Source of the DNA: Prostheceraeus crozeri
Lineage: Eukaryota > Platyhelminthes > Polycladida > Euryleptidae
DNA length: 64,000 nucleotides
Assembly: GCA_907163375.1 (NCBI GenBank)
Contig: CAJQUW010004634.1
Coordinates: forward strand, 1-64,000
Direction: 5' to 3'
Part shown: piece after piece, positions 42,004 through 55,500 of the stretch
Numbering within the stretch: the stretch's first letter is position 1
Layout: every line of letters starts with the position of its first letter
Notes under the pieces: generated by a model
Databases searched by the model: none
Told to the model about the DNA's origin: nothing
Seen by the model: the letters and a program-made list of their open reading frames with translations, nothing else
Position numbers and translations under genes: made by a program

Positions 42004-42397
42004 GAACACACAAATCCTTAAAACGTTTCGTGACTTCATGATAATGTTGATTCACTCTACTATCCCAAGGTGGGAGCAAAATGTCATCAATGATTAGATT
42101 GGGAAATACTTTCCTCTCCTTACCAGGATTATTACAAAAGATGCGTATAACATTGAAAGCAGCTAACCATCGTTTAAAGTCAATAAGAAGAGCACTCTCA
42201 CAAGAAAAGCCATAGTCTTGCAAATATTTCAGATTAAGTCCATGAATGTGTTTTCTCGCCCATTGATCAACATTGGGATCGCAGTTGGCATGTTGATGAT
42301 AGACACTAACAATCTGATATGTCCAATTGTTCATAGCAATAGCACTGAGCTCCTGTACAGGTTCACCCTCACAATCCATAAAAATGATGATAGAAGC
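41945..42397 (-). CDS. DEDD-exonuclease-like protein, copy 6
   Basis: As copy 1 except DLCVLILSV in place of DLCVPILSV. Confidence 0.5.
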   Translation of the reverse strand, partial: ASIIIFMDCEGEPVQELSAIAMNNWTYQIVSVYHQHANCDPNVDQWARKHIHGLNLKYLQDYGFSCESALLIDFKRWLAAFNVIRIFCNNPGKERKVFPNLIIDDILLPPWDSRVNQHYHEVTKRFKDLCVLILSVRCSSYVHNQCFFPP

Positions 42398-42431
42398 CTA
42401 AAACGGAAATTTACACATCTAAGGAAACGTT

Positions 42432-42680
42432 CTATAACATATTACAAAATGAAGAATTACATCGATGCTTTTCACGACAAAATACACAAATGATATGATG
42501 GCAACGAAGAAGTAAAATGTATCTAATAAGACCACGTCTACGACACTCAAAGCACATAAGCGAATTGTCATAGGGTAGAGTTAGGAAAGGACTAGTAATT
42601 CTCCTTCTTTGATTTGCGTTTTGAGGCAGCATTCTTCTCCGACTTGCGCTTCGTACCACTGCTGTTAAGGATTTGATCAA
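42432..42680 (-). CDS. RING-like small ORF, copy 6
   Basis: Protein identical to copy 1. Confidence 0.35.
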   Translation of the reverse strand: MIKSLTAVVRSASRRRMLPQNANQRRRITSPFLTLPYDNSLMCFECRRRGLIRYILLLRCHHIICVFCREKHRCNSSFCNML

Positions 42681-43290
42681 TTATGTCATCCACGTTGGGT
42701 GGTTTTGGAATATATATGGGATGGATTCCATATGCATGGAGAGAGAGACTATTTTATTATCCTTGTGTCGACCATAATATAGCCCATTCACTTTGAAAAG
42801 GATATCCCAAGTACCTTCTCCGAGCTCGTCGCATGTGATGGGTGTTGAATGATCTCCCTCCTTCTTATAGTAAGTGCACCAATGTGATACCGGTAGGCAA
42901 ATGTGATTACCATCCCAAATCTTTCTATAGGGAGTATCCTTGTCATCTCTCGCCTTCCACTCTTGAGCAAGAGGAGTAGGAATGTCCATATTTAATGTCA
43001 CGTACTCCTCAATAATATCAAGTTGGTGGCGAATGTACGGACTCACGGGGATCAGTATGTAGTCCCCATACTGATTGTGCATTATCTTGACATCCGTGGA
43101 AGGGAGCATTCCCGTTTGGAGTACTACGCTATGATCGTCATAACGCAAGACTTGTTTAAATTTACGCTGTAGCGGTGTAGGATTATGTACCTTGGTTGTT
43201 TCTTCCACTGGCCTCAGTTGTAGATGATCTGATCGTAGCGAACCTTGTAACGTTTGACCTCCATTTTGTCCTACTAGTGCAGCAGATGGA
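42592..43290 (-). pseudogene. 235-residue protein, copy 6, promoterless and broken
   Basis: The 5' end of exon 2, the intron, the ATG exon and the promoter are absent: the sequence jumps after GCAGCAGATGGA (43290) into the end of the spacer. At least one further break is present. An open frame continues into the GC-rich flank to 43397, which is fortuitous. Confidence 0.7.
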
Positions 43291-43332
43291 CCCATATAAG
43301 GCACTCTGACACTTAGGATTTTTTCAGGTGAG

Positions 43333-43547
43333 CTACGACAGTACACCCTCCCAACCTGGCCGGCACACCACGCCAACCTGGAGAGCACGTCACACACAAC
43401 CTCGCGCTACGACGGCCGGCCAGAGGGGGGGGACGTCAGACACAAAGCAACACGGCGGCACACCACGACCGACTCGACAGACAGGAGGGGGGGGGGACGT
43501 CAGCGACGGCGCACATCTTGCGCTATCCAGAAGTGGAGTTTTACTTA
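43333..43547. repeat. GC-rich G-run joint between array and satellite
   Basis: Contains CCTGGCCGGCACACCACG and two long G-runs followed by ACGTCAG (about 43425 and 43486), as in the left flank (395-597). TTTTACTTACTACCCA resembles TTTTCTTACTACTTA at 580-595. No gene is seen. Confidence 0.65.
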
Positions 43548-46500
43548 CTACCCACATCGAGCCAGAACTTCTGCGGATCTTTGCGGAAAACGCAATGGCG
43601 ACAAACTGAACCCCTACAGTACCTCACTCCCCTTCAGGCAAAGTTTCATCAAAATCCATGCAATACTCCGTCCTACACAGCCTTTACAAGTTTGAAAATA
43701 TCGTCTATTCAGCGACATTTTATACTTTCAAACACACATCGATCCACAACTTCTGCGCATCTTTGCGGAAAGCGCAATAGAGACAAACTGAACCTCTACA
43801 GTACCTCACTCACCTTCAGGCAAAGTTTCATCAAAACCCATGCAATACTCTGTCCTACACAGCCTTCACAAGTTTGAAAATATGGTCTATTCAGCGACAT
43901 TTCAAACTTTCAAACACACATCGAGCCACAACTTCTGCGCATCTTTGCGGAAAACGCAATAGAGCCAAACTTAAGCTCTACAGTACCTCACTCACCTTCA
44001 AGGAAAGTTGCATGGAAGTTCATGCAATACTCTGTCCTACACAGGATTCACAAGTTTGAAAATACGACCTTTTATCGACATTTTATACTTTCAAACACAC
44101 ATCGATCCACAACTTCTGCGCATCTCTGCGGAAAACGCAATAGAGCCAACCTTAACCTCTACAGTACCTCACTCACCTTCAGGCAAAGTTGCATCAAAAT
44201 CCATGCAATACTCCGTCCTACACAGCCTTCACAAGTTTGAAAAAATGGTCTATTCAGCGACATTTCAAACTTTCAAACACACATCGAGCCACAACGTCTA
44301 TGCATCTTTGCGGAAAGCGCAATAGAGACAAACTGAACCTCTACAGTACCTCACCCACCTTCAGGCATAGTTTCATCAAAACCCATGCAACACTCTGTCC
44401 TACACAGCCTTCACAAGTTTGAAAATATGGCCTTTTATCCACATTTCAAACTTTCAAACACACATCGATCCACAACTTCTGCGCATCTTTGCGGAAAACG
44501 CAATGGAGACAAACTGAACCTCTACAGTACCTCACTCACCTTCAAGCATAGTTTCATCAAAATCCATGCAACACTCCGTCCTACACAGCCTTCACAAGTT
44601 TGAAAATATAGTTTATTCAGCGACATTTCAAACCTTCAAACACACATCCTGCCACAATTTCTGCGCATCTTTGCCGAAAACCCAATAGAGCCAAACTTAA
44701 CCTCTACAGTACCTCACCCACCTTCAGGCAAAGTTGCATGGAAATCAATGCAATACTCTGTCCTACACAGCCTTCAGAAGTTTGAAAATATGGCCTTTCA
44801 TCGGGATTTTAAAATTTCAAACACACATCGATTTACAACTTCTGCGCATCTTTGCGGGAAACGCAATAGAGACAAACTGAACCTCTACAGTACCTCACTC
44901 ACCTTCAGGCAAAGTTTCATCAAAATCCATGCAACACTCCGTCCTACACAGCCCTCACAAGTTTGAAAATATGGTCTATTCATCGACATTCTATACTTTC
45001 AAACACACCTCCTGCCACAACTTCTGAGCATCTTCGCGGAAAACGCAATAGAGCCAACCTTAACCTCTACAGTACCTCACTCACGTTCAGGCAAAGTTTC
45101 ATCAAAAGCCATGCAATACTCCGTCCTACACAGCCTTCACAAGTTTGAAAAAATGGTCTATTCAGCGACATTTCAAACTTTCAAACACACATCGAGCCAC
45201 AACTTCTGCGCATCTTTGCGGAAAACGCAATAGAGCCAAACTTAAGCTCTACAGTACCTCACTCACCTTCAGGCAAAGTTTCATCAAAATCCATGCAATA
45301 CTCCGTCCTACACAGCCTTCACAAGTTTGAAAATATGGTCTATTCATCGACATTCTAAACTTTCAAACACACCTCCTGCCACAACTTCTGCGCATCTTTG
45401 CGGAAAACGCAATAGAGCCAACCTTAACCTCTACAGTACCTCACTCACGTTCAGGCAAAGTTTCATCAAAATCCATGCAATACTCCGTCCTACACAGCCT
45501 TCACAAGTTTGAAAAAGTGGTCTATTCAGCGACATTTCAAACCTTCAAACACACATCGAGCCATAACGTCTATGCATCTCTGCGGAAAACGTAATAGAGC
45601 CAAACTTAAGCTCTAAAGTACCTCACCCACCTTCAGGCATAGTTTCATCAAAATCCATGCAATACTCTGTCCTACACAGCCTTCACAAGTTTGAAAATAT
45701 GGCCTTTTATCCACATTTCAAACTTTCAAACACACATCGATCCACAACTTCTGCGCATCTTTGCGGAAAACGCAATGGAGACAAACTGAACCTCTACAGT
45801 ACCTCACTCACCTTCAAGCAAAGTTTCATCAAAATCCATGCAACACTCCGTCCTACACAGCCTTCACAAGTTTGAAAATATGGTCTATTCAGCGACATTT
45901 CAAACTTTCAAACACACCTCCTGCCACAACTTCTGCGCATCTTTGCGGAAAACGCAATAGAGCCAACCTTAACCTCTACAGTACCTCACTCACCTTCAGG
46001 CAAAGTTGCATCAAAATCCATGCAATACTCCGTCCTACACAGCCTTCACAAGTTTGAAAATATGGTTTTTTATCCACATTTCAAACTTTCAAACACACAT
46101 CGATCCACAACTTCTGCGCATCTTTTCGGAAAACGCAATAGAGACAAACTGAACCTCTACGGTACCTCACTCACCTTCAGGGAAAGTTGCATGGAAATCC
46201 ATGCAACACTCCGTCCTGCACAGCCTTTCACAAGTTTGAAAATACGGCCTTTTATTGAGATTTTAAACTTTCAAACACACATCGATTCACAACTTCTGCG
46301 CATCTTTGCGGAAAACGCAATGGAGACAAACTGAACCTCTACAGTACCTCACTCACCTTCAAGCAAAGTTTCATCAAAATCCATGCAACACTCCGTCCTA
46401 CACAGCCTTCACAAGTTTGAAAATATGGTCTATTCATCGACATTCTAAGCTTTCAAACACACATCGATTTACAACTTCTGCGCATCTTTGCGGAAAACGC

Positions 46501-49500
46501 AATAGAGACAAGCTTAACCTCTACAGTACCTCACTCACCTTCAAGCAAAGTTTCATCAAAATCCATGCAATACTCTGTCCTGCACAGCCTTCACAAGTTT
46601 GAAAATACGGCCTTTCATCGGGATTTTAAACTTTCAAACACACATCGATTTACAACTTCTGCGCATCTTTGCGGGAAACGCAATAGAGACAAACTTAACC
46701 TCTACAGTACCTCACCCACCTTCAAGAAAAGTTGCATCAAAATCCATGCAATACTCTGTCCTACACAGCCTTCACAAGTTTGAAAATATGATCTATTCAG
46801 CGACATTCTAAGCTTTCACACACACATCCTGCCACAACTTCTGCGCATCTTTTCGGAAAACGCAATAGAGACAAACTGAACCTCTACGGTACCTCACTCA
46901 CCTTCAGGGAAAGTTGCATGGAAATCCATGCAACACTCTGTCCTGCACAGCCTTCACAAGTTTGAAAATACGGCCTTTTATTGACATTTTAAACTTTCAA
47001 ACACACATCGATTCACAACTTCTGCGCATCTTTGCGGAAAACGCAATGGAGACAAACTGAACCTCTACAGTACCTCACTCACCTTCAAGCAAAGTTTCAT
47101 CAAATTCCATGCAACACTCCGTCCTACACAGCCTTCACAAGTTTGAAAATATGGTCTATTCATCGACATTCTAAGCTTTCAAACACACCTCCTGCCACAA
47201 CTTCTGCGCATCTTTGCGGAAAACGCAATAGAGCCAACCTTAACCTCTACAGTACCTCACTCACCTTCAGGCAAAGTTGCATCAAAATCCATGCAATACT
47301 CCGTCCTACACAGCCTTCACAAGTTTGAAAATAGGGTCTATTCAGCGACATTTTAAACTTTCAAACACACATCGATCCGCAACTTCTGCGCATCTTTTCG
47401 GAAAACGCAATAGAGACAAACTTAAGCTCTACAGTACCTCACCCACCTTCAGGCATAGTTTCATCAAAATCCATGCAATACTCCGTCCTACACAGCCTTC
47501 ACAAGTTTGAAAATATGGCCTTTTATCCAAATTTCAAACTTTCAAACACACATCGATTTACAACTTCTGCGCATCTTTGCCGAAAACGCAATAGAGACAA
47601 ACTGAACCTCTACAGTACCTCACTCACCTTCAAGCAAAGTTTCATCAAAATCCATGCAACACTCCGTCCTACACAGCCTTCACAAGTTTGAAAATATGGT
47701 CTATTCAGCGACATTTCAAACTTTCAAACACACATCGATCCACAACTTCTGCGCATCTTTGCGGAAAACGCAATAGAGCCAAACTGAACCTCTACAGTAC
47801 CTCACTCACCTTCAGGCATAGTTTCATCAAAACCCATGCAACACTCTGTCCTACACAGCCTTCACAAGTTTGAAAATATGGCCTTTTATCCACATTTCAA
47901 ACTTTCAAACACACATCGATTTACAACTTTTGCGCATCTTTGCGGGAAACGCAATAGAGACAAACTTAACCTCTACAGTACCTCACCCACCTTCAAGCAA
48001 AGTTGCATCAAAATCCATGCAATACTCCGTCCTACACAGCCTTTACAATTTTGAAAATATGGTCTGTTCAGCGACATTCTAAGCTTTCACACACACATCC
48101 TGCCACAACTTCTGCGCATCTTTGCGGAAAACGCAATGGAGACAAACTGAACCTCTACAGTACCTCACTCACCTTCAAGCATAGTTTCATCAAAATCCAT
48201 GCAACACTCTGTCCTACACAGCCTTCACAAGTTTGAAAATAGGGTCTATTCAGCGACATTTTAAACTTTCAAACACACATCGATCCGCAACTTCTGCGCA
48301 TCTTTGCACAATATGCAATGGAGCCAAACTTAACCTCTACAGTACCTCACTCACCTTCAAGCAAAGTTTCATCAAAATCCATGCAACACTCCGTCCTACA
48401 CAGGATTCAGAAGTTTGAAAAAATGGTCTATTATGCACATTTCAAACTTTCAAACACACATCGATCCACAACTTCTGCGCATCTTTGCGGAAAACGCAAT
48501 GGAGACAAACTGAACCTCTACAGTACCTCACTCACCTTCAAGCAAGGTTTCATCAAAACCCATGCAACACTCTGTCCTACACAGCCTTCACAAGTTTGAA
48601 AATATGGCCTTTTATCCACATTTCAAACTTTCAAACACACATCGATCCACAACTTCTGCGCATCTTTGCGGAAAACGCAATGGAGACAAACTTAACCTCT
48701 ACAGTACCTCACTCACCTTCAAGCAAAGTTTCATCAAAATCCATGCAACACTCCGTCCTACACAGCCTTCACAAGTTTGAAAATATGGTCTATTCATCGA
48801 CATTCTAAGCTTTCAAACACACCTCCTGCCACAACTTCTGCGCATCTTTGCGGAAAACGCAATAGAGACAAACTGAACCTCTACGGTACCTCACTCACCT
48901 TCAGGGAAAGTTGCATGGAAATTCATGCAACACTCTGTCCTGCACAGCCTTCACAAGTTTGAAAATACGGCCTTTCATCGGGATTTTAAACTTTCAAACA
49001 CACATCGATTTACAACTTCTGCGCATCTTTGCGGGAAACGCAATGAAGACAAACTTAACCTCTACAGTACCTCACTCACCTTCAAGCAAAGTTTCATCAA
49101 AATCCATGCAACACTCCGACCTACACAGCCTTCACAAGTTTGAAAATATGGTCTATTCAGCGACATTCTAAGCTTTCAAACACACATCCTGCCACAACTT
49201 CTGCGCATCTTTTCGGAAAACGCAATAGAGACAAACTGAACCTCTACAGTACCTCACTCACCTTCAGGCAAAGTTTCATCAAATTCCATGCAGCACTCCG
49301 TCCTACACAGCCTTCACAAGTTTGAAAATACGGCCTCTTGTCGACATTTTAAACTTTCAAACACACATCGATTTACAACTTCTGCGCATCTTTGCGGAAA
49401 ACGCAATGGAGACAAACTTAACCTCTACAGTACCTCACTCACCTTCAAGCAAAGTTTCATCAAAATCCATGCAACACTCCGTCCTACACAGCCTTCACAA

Positions 49501-52500
49501 GTTTGAAAATATGGTCTATTCATCGACATTCTAAACTTTCAAACACACCTCCTGCCACAACTTCTGCGCATCTTTGCGGAAAACGCAATAGAGCCAAACT
49601 TAAGCTCTACAGTACCTCACCCACCTTCAGGCATAGTTTCATCAAAACCCATGCAACACTCTGTCCTACACAGCCTTCACAAGTTTGAAAATATGGTCTA
49701 TTCAGCGACATTCTAAGCTTTCACACACACATCCTGCCACAACTTCTGCGCATCTTTTCGGAAAACGCAAAAGAGACAAACTGAACCTCTACGGTACCTC
49801 ACTCACCTTCAGGCAAAGTTGCATGGAAATCCATGCAACACTCTGTCCTGCACAGCCTTCGCAAGTTTGAAAATATGGTCTATTCAGCGACATTCTGAGC
49901 TTTCAAACACACCTCCTGCCACAACTTCTGCGCATCTTTGCGGAAAACGCAATAGAGCCAAACTCAAGCTCTACAGTACCTCACTCACCTTCAAGCAAAG
50001 TTTCATCAAAATCCATGCAACACTCCGTCCTACACAGCCTTCACAAGTTTGAAAATATGGTCTATTCAGCGACATTCTAAGCTTTCAAACACACATCCTG
50101 CCACAACTTCTGCGCATCTTTTCGGAAAACGCAATAGAGACAAACTGAACCTCTACAGTACCTCACTCACCTTCAGGCAAAGTTTCATCAAAATCCATGC
50201 AACACTCTGTCCTACACAGCCTTCACAAGTTTGAAAATATGGTCTATTCATCGACATTTTAAGCTTTCAAACACACATCCTGCCACAACTTCTGCGAATC
50301 TTTGCACAATACGCAATAGAGACAAACTTAAGCTCTACAGTACCTCACTCACCTTCAAGCAAAGTTTCATCAAAATCCATGCAACACTCCGTCCTACACA
50401 GCCTTCACAAGTTTGAAAATATGGTCTATTCAGCGACATTCTGAGCTTTCAAACACACCTCCTGCCACAACTTCTGCGCATCTTTGCGGAAAACGCAATA
50501 GAGCCATCCTTAACCTCTACAGTACCTCACCCACCTTCAGGCATAGTTTCATCAAAACCCATGCAACACTCTGTCCTACACAGCCTTCACAAGTTTGAAA
50601 ATATGGCCTTTTATCCACATTTCAAACTTTCAAACACACATCGATCCACAACTTCTGCGCATCTTTGCGGAAAACGCAATAGAGACAAACTGAACCTCTA
50701 CAGTACCTCACTCACCTTCAAGCAAAGTTTCATCAAAATCCATGCAACACTCCGTCCTACACAGCCTTCACAAGTTTGAAAATATGGTCTATTCAGCGAC
50801 ATTTCAAACTCTCAAACACACATCGATCCACAACTTCTGCGCATCTTTGCGGAAAACGCAATAGAGCCAAACTTAACCTCTACAGTACCTCACCCACCTT
50901 CAGGCAAAGTTTCATCAAAATCCATGCAATACTCCGTCCTACACAGCCTTCACAAGTTTGAAAATATGGTCTATTCAGCGACATTTCAAACCTTCAAATA
51001 CACATCGATCCACAACTTCTGCGCATCTCTGCGGAAAACGCAATAGAGCCAACCTTAACCTCTACAGTACCTCACTCACCTTCAGGGAAAGTTTCATCAA
51101 AATCCATGCAACACTCCGTCCTACACATTTGAAAATACGGCCTTTTATCGACATTTTAAACTTTCAAACACACATCGATTTACAACTTCTGCGCATCTTT
51201 GCGGAAAACGCAATAGAGACAAGCTTAAGCTCTACAGTACCTCACTCACCTTCAAGCAAAGTTTCATCAAAATCCATGCAACACTCCGTCCTACACAGCC
51301 TTCACAAGTTTGAAAAAATGTTCTATTCAGCGACATTTCAAACTTTCAAACACACCTCCTGCCACAACTTCTGCGCATCTTTGCGGAAAACGCAATAGAG
51401 CCAACCTTAACCTCTACAGTACCTTACCCACCTTCAGGCATAGTTTCATCAAAACCCATGCAACTCTCTGTCCTACACAGCCTTCACAAGTTTGAAAATA
51501 TGGTCTATTCATCGACATTTCAAACTTTCAAACACACATCGATCCACAACTTCTGCGCATCTTTGCGGAAAACGCAATAGAGACAAACTGAACCTCTACA
51601 GTACCTCACTCACCTTCAAGCAAAGTTTCATCAAAATCCATGCAACACTCCGTCCTACACAGCCTTCACAAGTTTGAAAATATGGTCTATTCAGCGACAT
51701 TCTAAGCTTTCAAACACACCTCCTGCCACAACTTCTGCGCATCTTTGCGGAAAACGCAATAGAGCCAACCTTAACCTCTACAGTACCTCACTCACCTTCA
51801 GGCAAAGTTGCATGGAAATCCATGCAATACTCCGTCCTACACAGCCTTCACAAGTTTGAAAATATGGTCTATTGAGCGACATTCTAAGCTTTCACACACA
51901 CATCCTGCCACAACTTCTGCGCATCTTTTCGGAAAACGCAATAGAGACAAACTGAACCTCTACGGTACCTCACTCACCTTCAGGGAAAGTTGCATGGAAA
52001 TCCATGCAACACTCTGTCCTGCACAGCCTTCACAAGTTTGAAAATACGGCCTTTCATCGGGATTTTAAACTTTCAAACACACATCGATTTACAACTTCTG
52101 CGCATCTTTGCGGAAAACGCAATAGAGACAAGCTTAACCTCTACAGTACCTCACTCACCTTCAAGCAAAGTTTCATCAAAATCCATGCAACACTCCGTCC
52201 TACACAGCCTTCACAAGTTTGAAAATATGGTCTATTCAGCGACATTCTAAGCTTTCAAACACACATCCTGCCACAACTTCTGCGCATCTTTGCCGAAAAC
52301 CCAATAGAGCCAAACTTAACCTCTACAGTACCTCACTCACCTTCAGGCAAAGTTGCATGGAAATCCATGCAACACTCTGTCCTGCACAGCCTTCACAAGT
52401 TTGAAAATACGGCCTTTCATCGGGATTTTAAACTTTCAAACACACATCGATTTACAACTTCTGCGCATCTTTGCGGGAAACGCAATAGGGACAAACTTAA

Positions 52501-55500
52501 CCTCTACAGTACCTCACTCACCTTCAAGCAAAGTTTCATCAAAATCCATGCAACACTCCGTCCTACACAGCCTTCACAAGTTTGAAAATATGGTCTATTC
52601 ATCGACATTCTAAGCTTTCAAACACACATCGATTTACAACTTCTGCGCATCTTTTCGGAAAACGCAATAGAGACAAACTGAACCTCTACAGTACCTCACT
52701 CACCTTCAGGCAAAGTTTCATCAAATTCCATGCAGCACTCCGTCCTACACAGCCTTCACAAGTTTGAAAAAATGTTCTATTCAGCGACATTTCAAACTTT
52801 CAAACACACCTCCTGCCACAACTTCTGCGCATCTTTGCGGAAAACGCAATAGAGCCAAACTCAAGCTCTACAGTACCTCACTCACCTTCAAGCATAGTTT
52901 CATCAAAATCCATGCAACACTCCGTCCTACACAGCCTTCACAAGTTTCAAAATATGGTCTATTCATCGACATTTTTTACTTTCAAACACACATCGAGCAA
53001 CAACTTCTGCGCATCTTTGCGGAAAACGCAATAGAGCCAACCTTAACCTCTACAGTACCTCACTCACCTTCACGCAAAGTTGCATCAAAATCCATGCAAC
53101 ACTCCGTCCTACACAGCCTTCACAAGTTTGAAAATATGGTCTATTCAGCGACATTCTAAGCTTTCAAACACACCTCCTGCCACAACTTCTGCGCATCTTT
53201 TCGGAAAACGCAATAGAGCCAAACTCAAGCTCTACAGTACCTCACTCACCTTCAAGCATAGTTTCATCAAAATCCATGCAACACTCTGTCCTACACAGCC
53301 TTCACAAGTTTGAAAATAGGGTCTATTCAGCGACATTTTAAACTTTCAAACACACATCGATCCGCAACTTCTGCGAATCTTTGCACAATTCGCAATAGAG
53401 ACAAACTGAACCTCTACAGTACCTCACTCACCTTCAAGCAAAGTTTCATCAAAATCCATGCAACACTCCGTCCTACACAGCCTTCACAAGTTTCAAAATA
53501 TGGTCTATTCAGCGACATTTCAAACTCTCAAACACACATCGATCCACAACTTCTGCGCATCTTTGCGGAAAACGCAATAGAGCCAACCTTAACCTCTACA
53601 GTACCTTACCCACCTTCAGGCAAAGTTTCATCAAAACCCATGCAACTCTCTGTCCTACACAGCCTTCACAAGTTTGAAAAAATGGTCTATTCAGCGACAT
53701 TTCAAACTTTCAAACACACATCAATCCACAACTTCTGCGCATCTTTGCGGAAAACGCAATAGAGCCAAACTTACGCTCTACAGTACCTCACTCACCTTCA
53801 GGCATAGTTTCATAAAAATCCATGCAACACTCCGTCCTACACAGCCTTCACAAGTTTGAAAATATGGCCTTTTATCCACATTTCAAACTTTCAAACACAC
53901 ATCGATCCACAACTTCTGCGCATCTTTGCGGAAACCGCAATAGAGACAAACTTAAGCTCTACAGTACCTCACCCACCTTCAGGCATAGTTTCATCAAAAC
54001 CCATGCAACACTCTGTCCTACACAGCCTTCACAAGTTTGAAAATATGGTCTATTCAGCGACATTCTAAGCTTTCAAACACACATCGAGCCACAGCTTCTG
54101 CGCATCTTTGCGGAAAACGCAATAGAGCCAAACTTAACCTCTACAGTACCTCACTCACCTTCAGGCATAGTTTCATCAAAATCCATGCAACACTCCGTCC
54201 TACACAGCCTTCACAAGTTTGAAAATATGGTCTATTCAGCGACATTTCAAACTTTCAAACACACATCGATCCACAACTTCTGCGCATCTTTGCGGAAAAC
54301 GCAATAGAGACAAACTGAACCTCTACAGTACCTCACTCACCTTCAAGCAAAGTTTCATCAAAATCCATGCAACACTCCGTCCTACACAGCCTTCACAAGT
54401 TTGAAAATATGGTCTATTCAGCGACATTCTAAGCTTTCAAACACACATCCTGCCACAACTTCTGCGCATCTTTGCGGAAAACGCAATAGAGCCAACCTTA
54501 ACCTCTACAGTACCTCACCCACCTTCAGGCAAAGTTGCATGGAAATCAATGCAATACTCTGTCCTACACAGGATTCACAAGTTTGAAAATACGACCTTTT
54601 ATCGACATTTTATACTTTGAAACACACATCGAGCCACAACTTCTGCGCATCTTTGCGGAAAACGCAATAGAGACAAACTGAACCTCTACAGTACCTCACT
54701 CACCTTCAAGCAAAGTTTCATCAAAATCAATGCAATACTCTGTCCTACATAGGATTCACAAGTTTGAAAATACGGCCTTTCATCGAGATTTTAAACTTTC
54801 AAACACGCATCGATTTACAACTTCTGCGCATCTTTTCGGAAAACGCAATAGAGCCAAACTTAAGCTCTACAGTACCTCACCCACCTTCAAGCAAAGTTTC
54901 ATCAAATTCCATGCAACACTCCGTCCTACACAGCCTTCACAAGTTTGAAAATATGGTCTATTCAGCGACATTCTGAGCTTTCAAACACACCTCCTGCCAC
55001 AACTTCTGCGCATCTTTGCGGAAAACGCAATGGAGACAAACTGAACCTCTACAGTACCTCACCCACCTTCAGGCAGAGTTGCATGGAAATCCATGCAACA
55101 CTCCGTCCTACACAGCCTTCACAAGTTTGAAAATACGGCCTTTTATCGACATTTTAAACTTTCAAACACACATCGATTTACAACTTCTGCGCATCTTTGC
55201 GGAAAACGCAATAGAGACAAGCTTAAGCTCTACAGTACCTCACTCACCTTCAAGCAAAGTTTCATAAAAATCCATGCAGCACTCCGTCCTACACAGCCTT
55301 CACAAGTTTGAAAATATGGTCTATTCAGCGACATTCTAAGCTTTCAAACACACATCGATCCACAACTTCTGCGCATCTTTGCCGAAAACGCAATAGAGCA
55401 AAACTTAACCTCTACAGTACCTCACTCACCTTCAAGCAAAGTTTCATCAAAATCCATGCAACACTCCGTCCTACACAGCCTTCACAAGTTTGAAAAAATG

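Larger units (their letters stand above)
23369..43331. repeat. tandem array of six ~3.42-kb units
   Basis: Unit starts are near 23372, 26793, 30209, 33635, 37058 and 40482 (spacings 3421, 3416, 3426, 3423 and 3424). Copies are nearly identical by eye, so the amplification is recent. All joints carry CAGGTGA, which also stands at the virus-side start (23369-23375) and at the far end (43325-43331). The last unit is short by roughly 0.57 kb. Confidence 0.95.
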
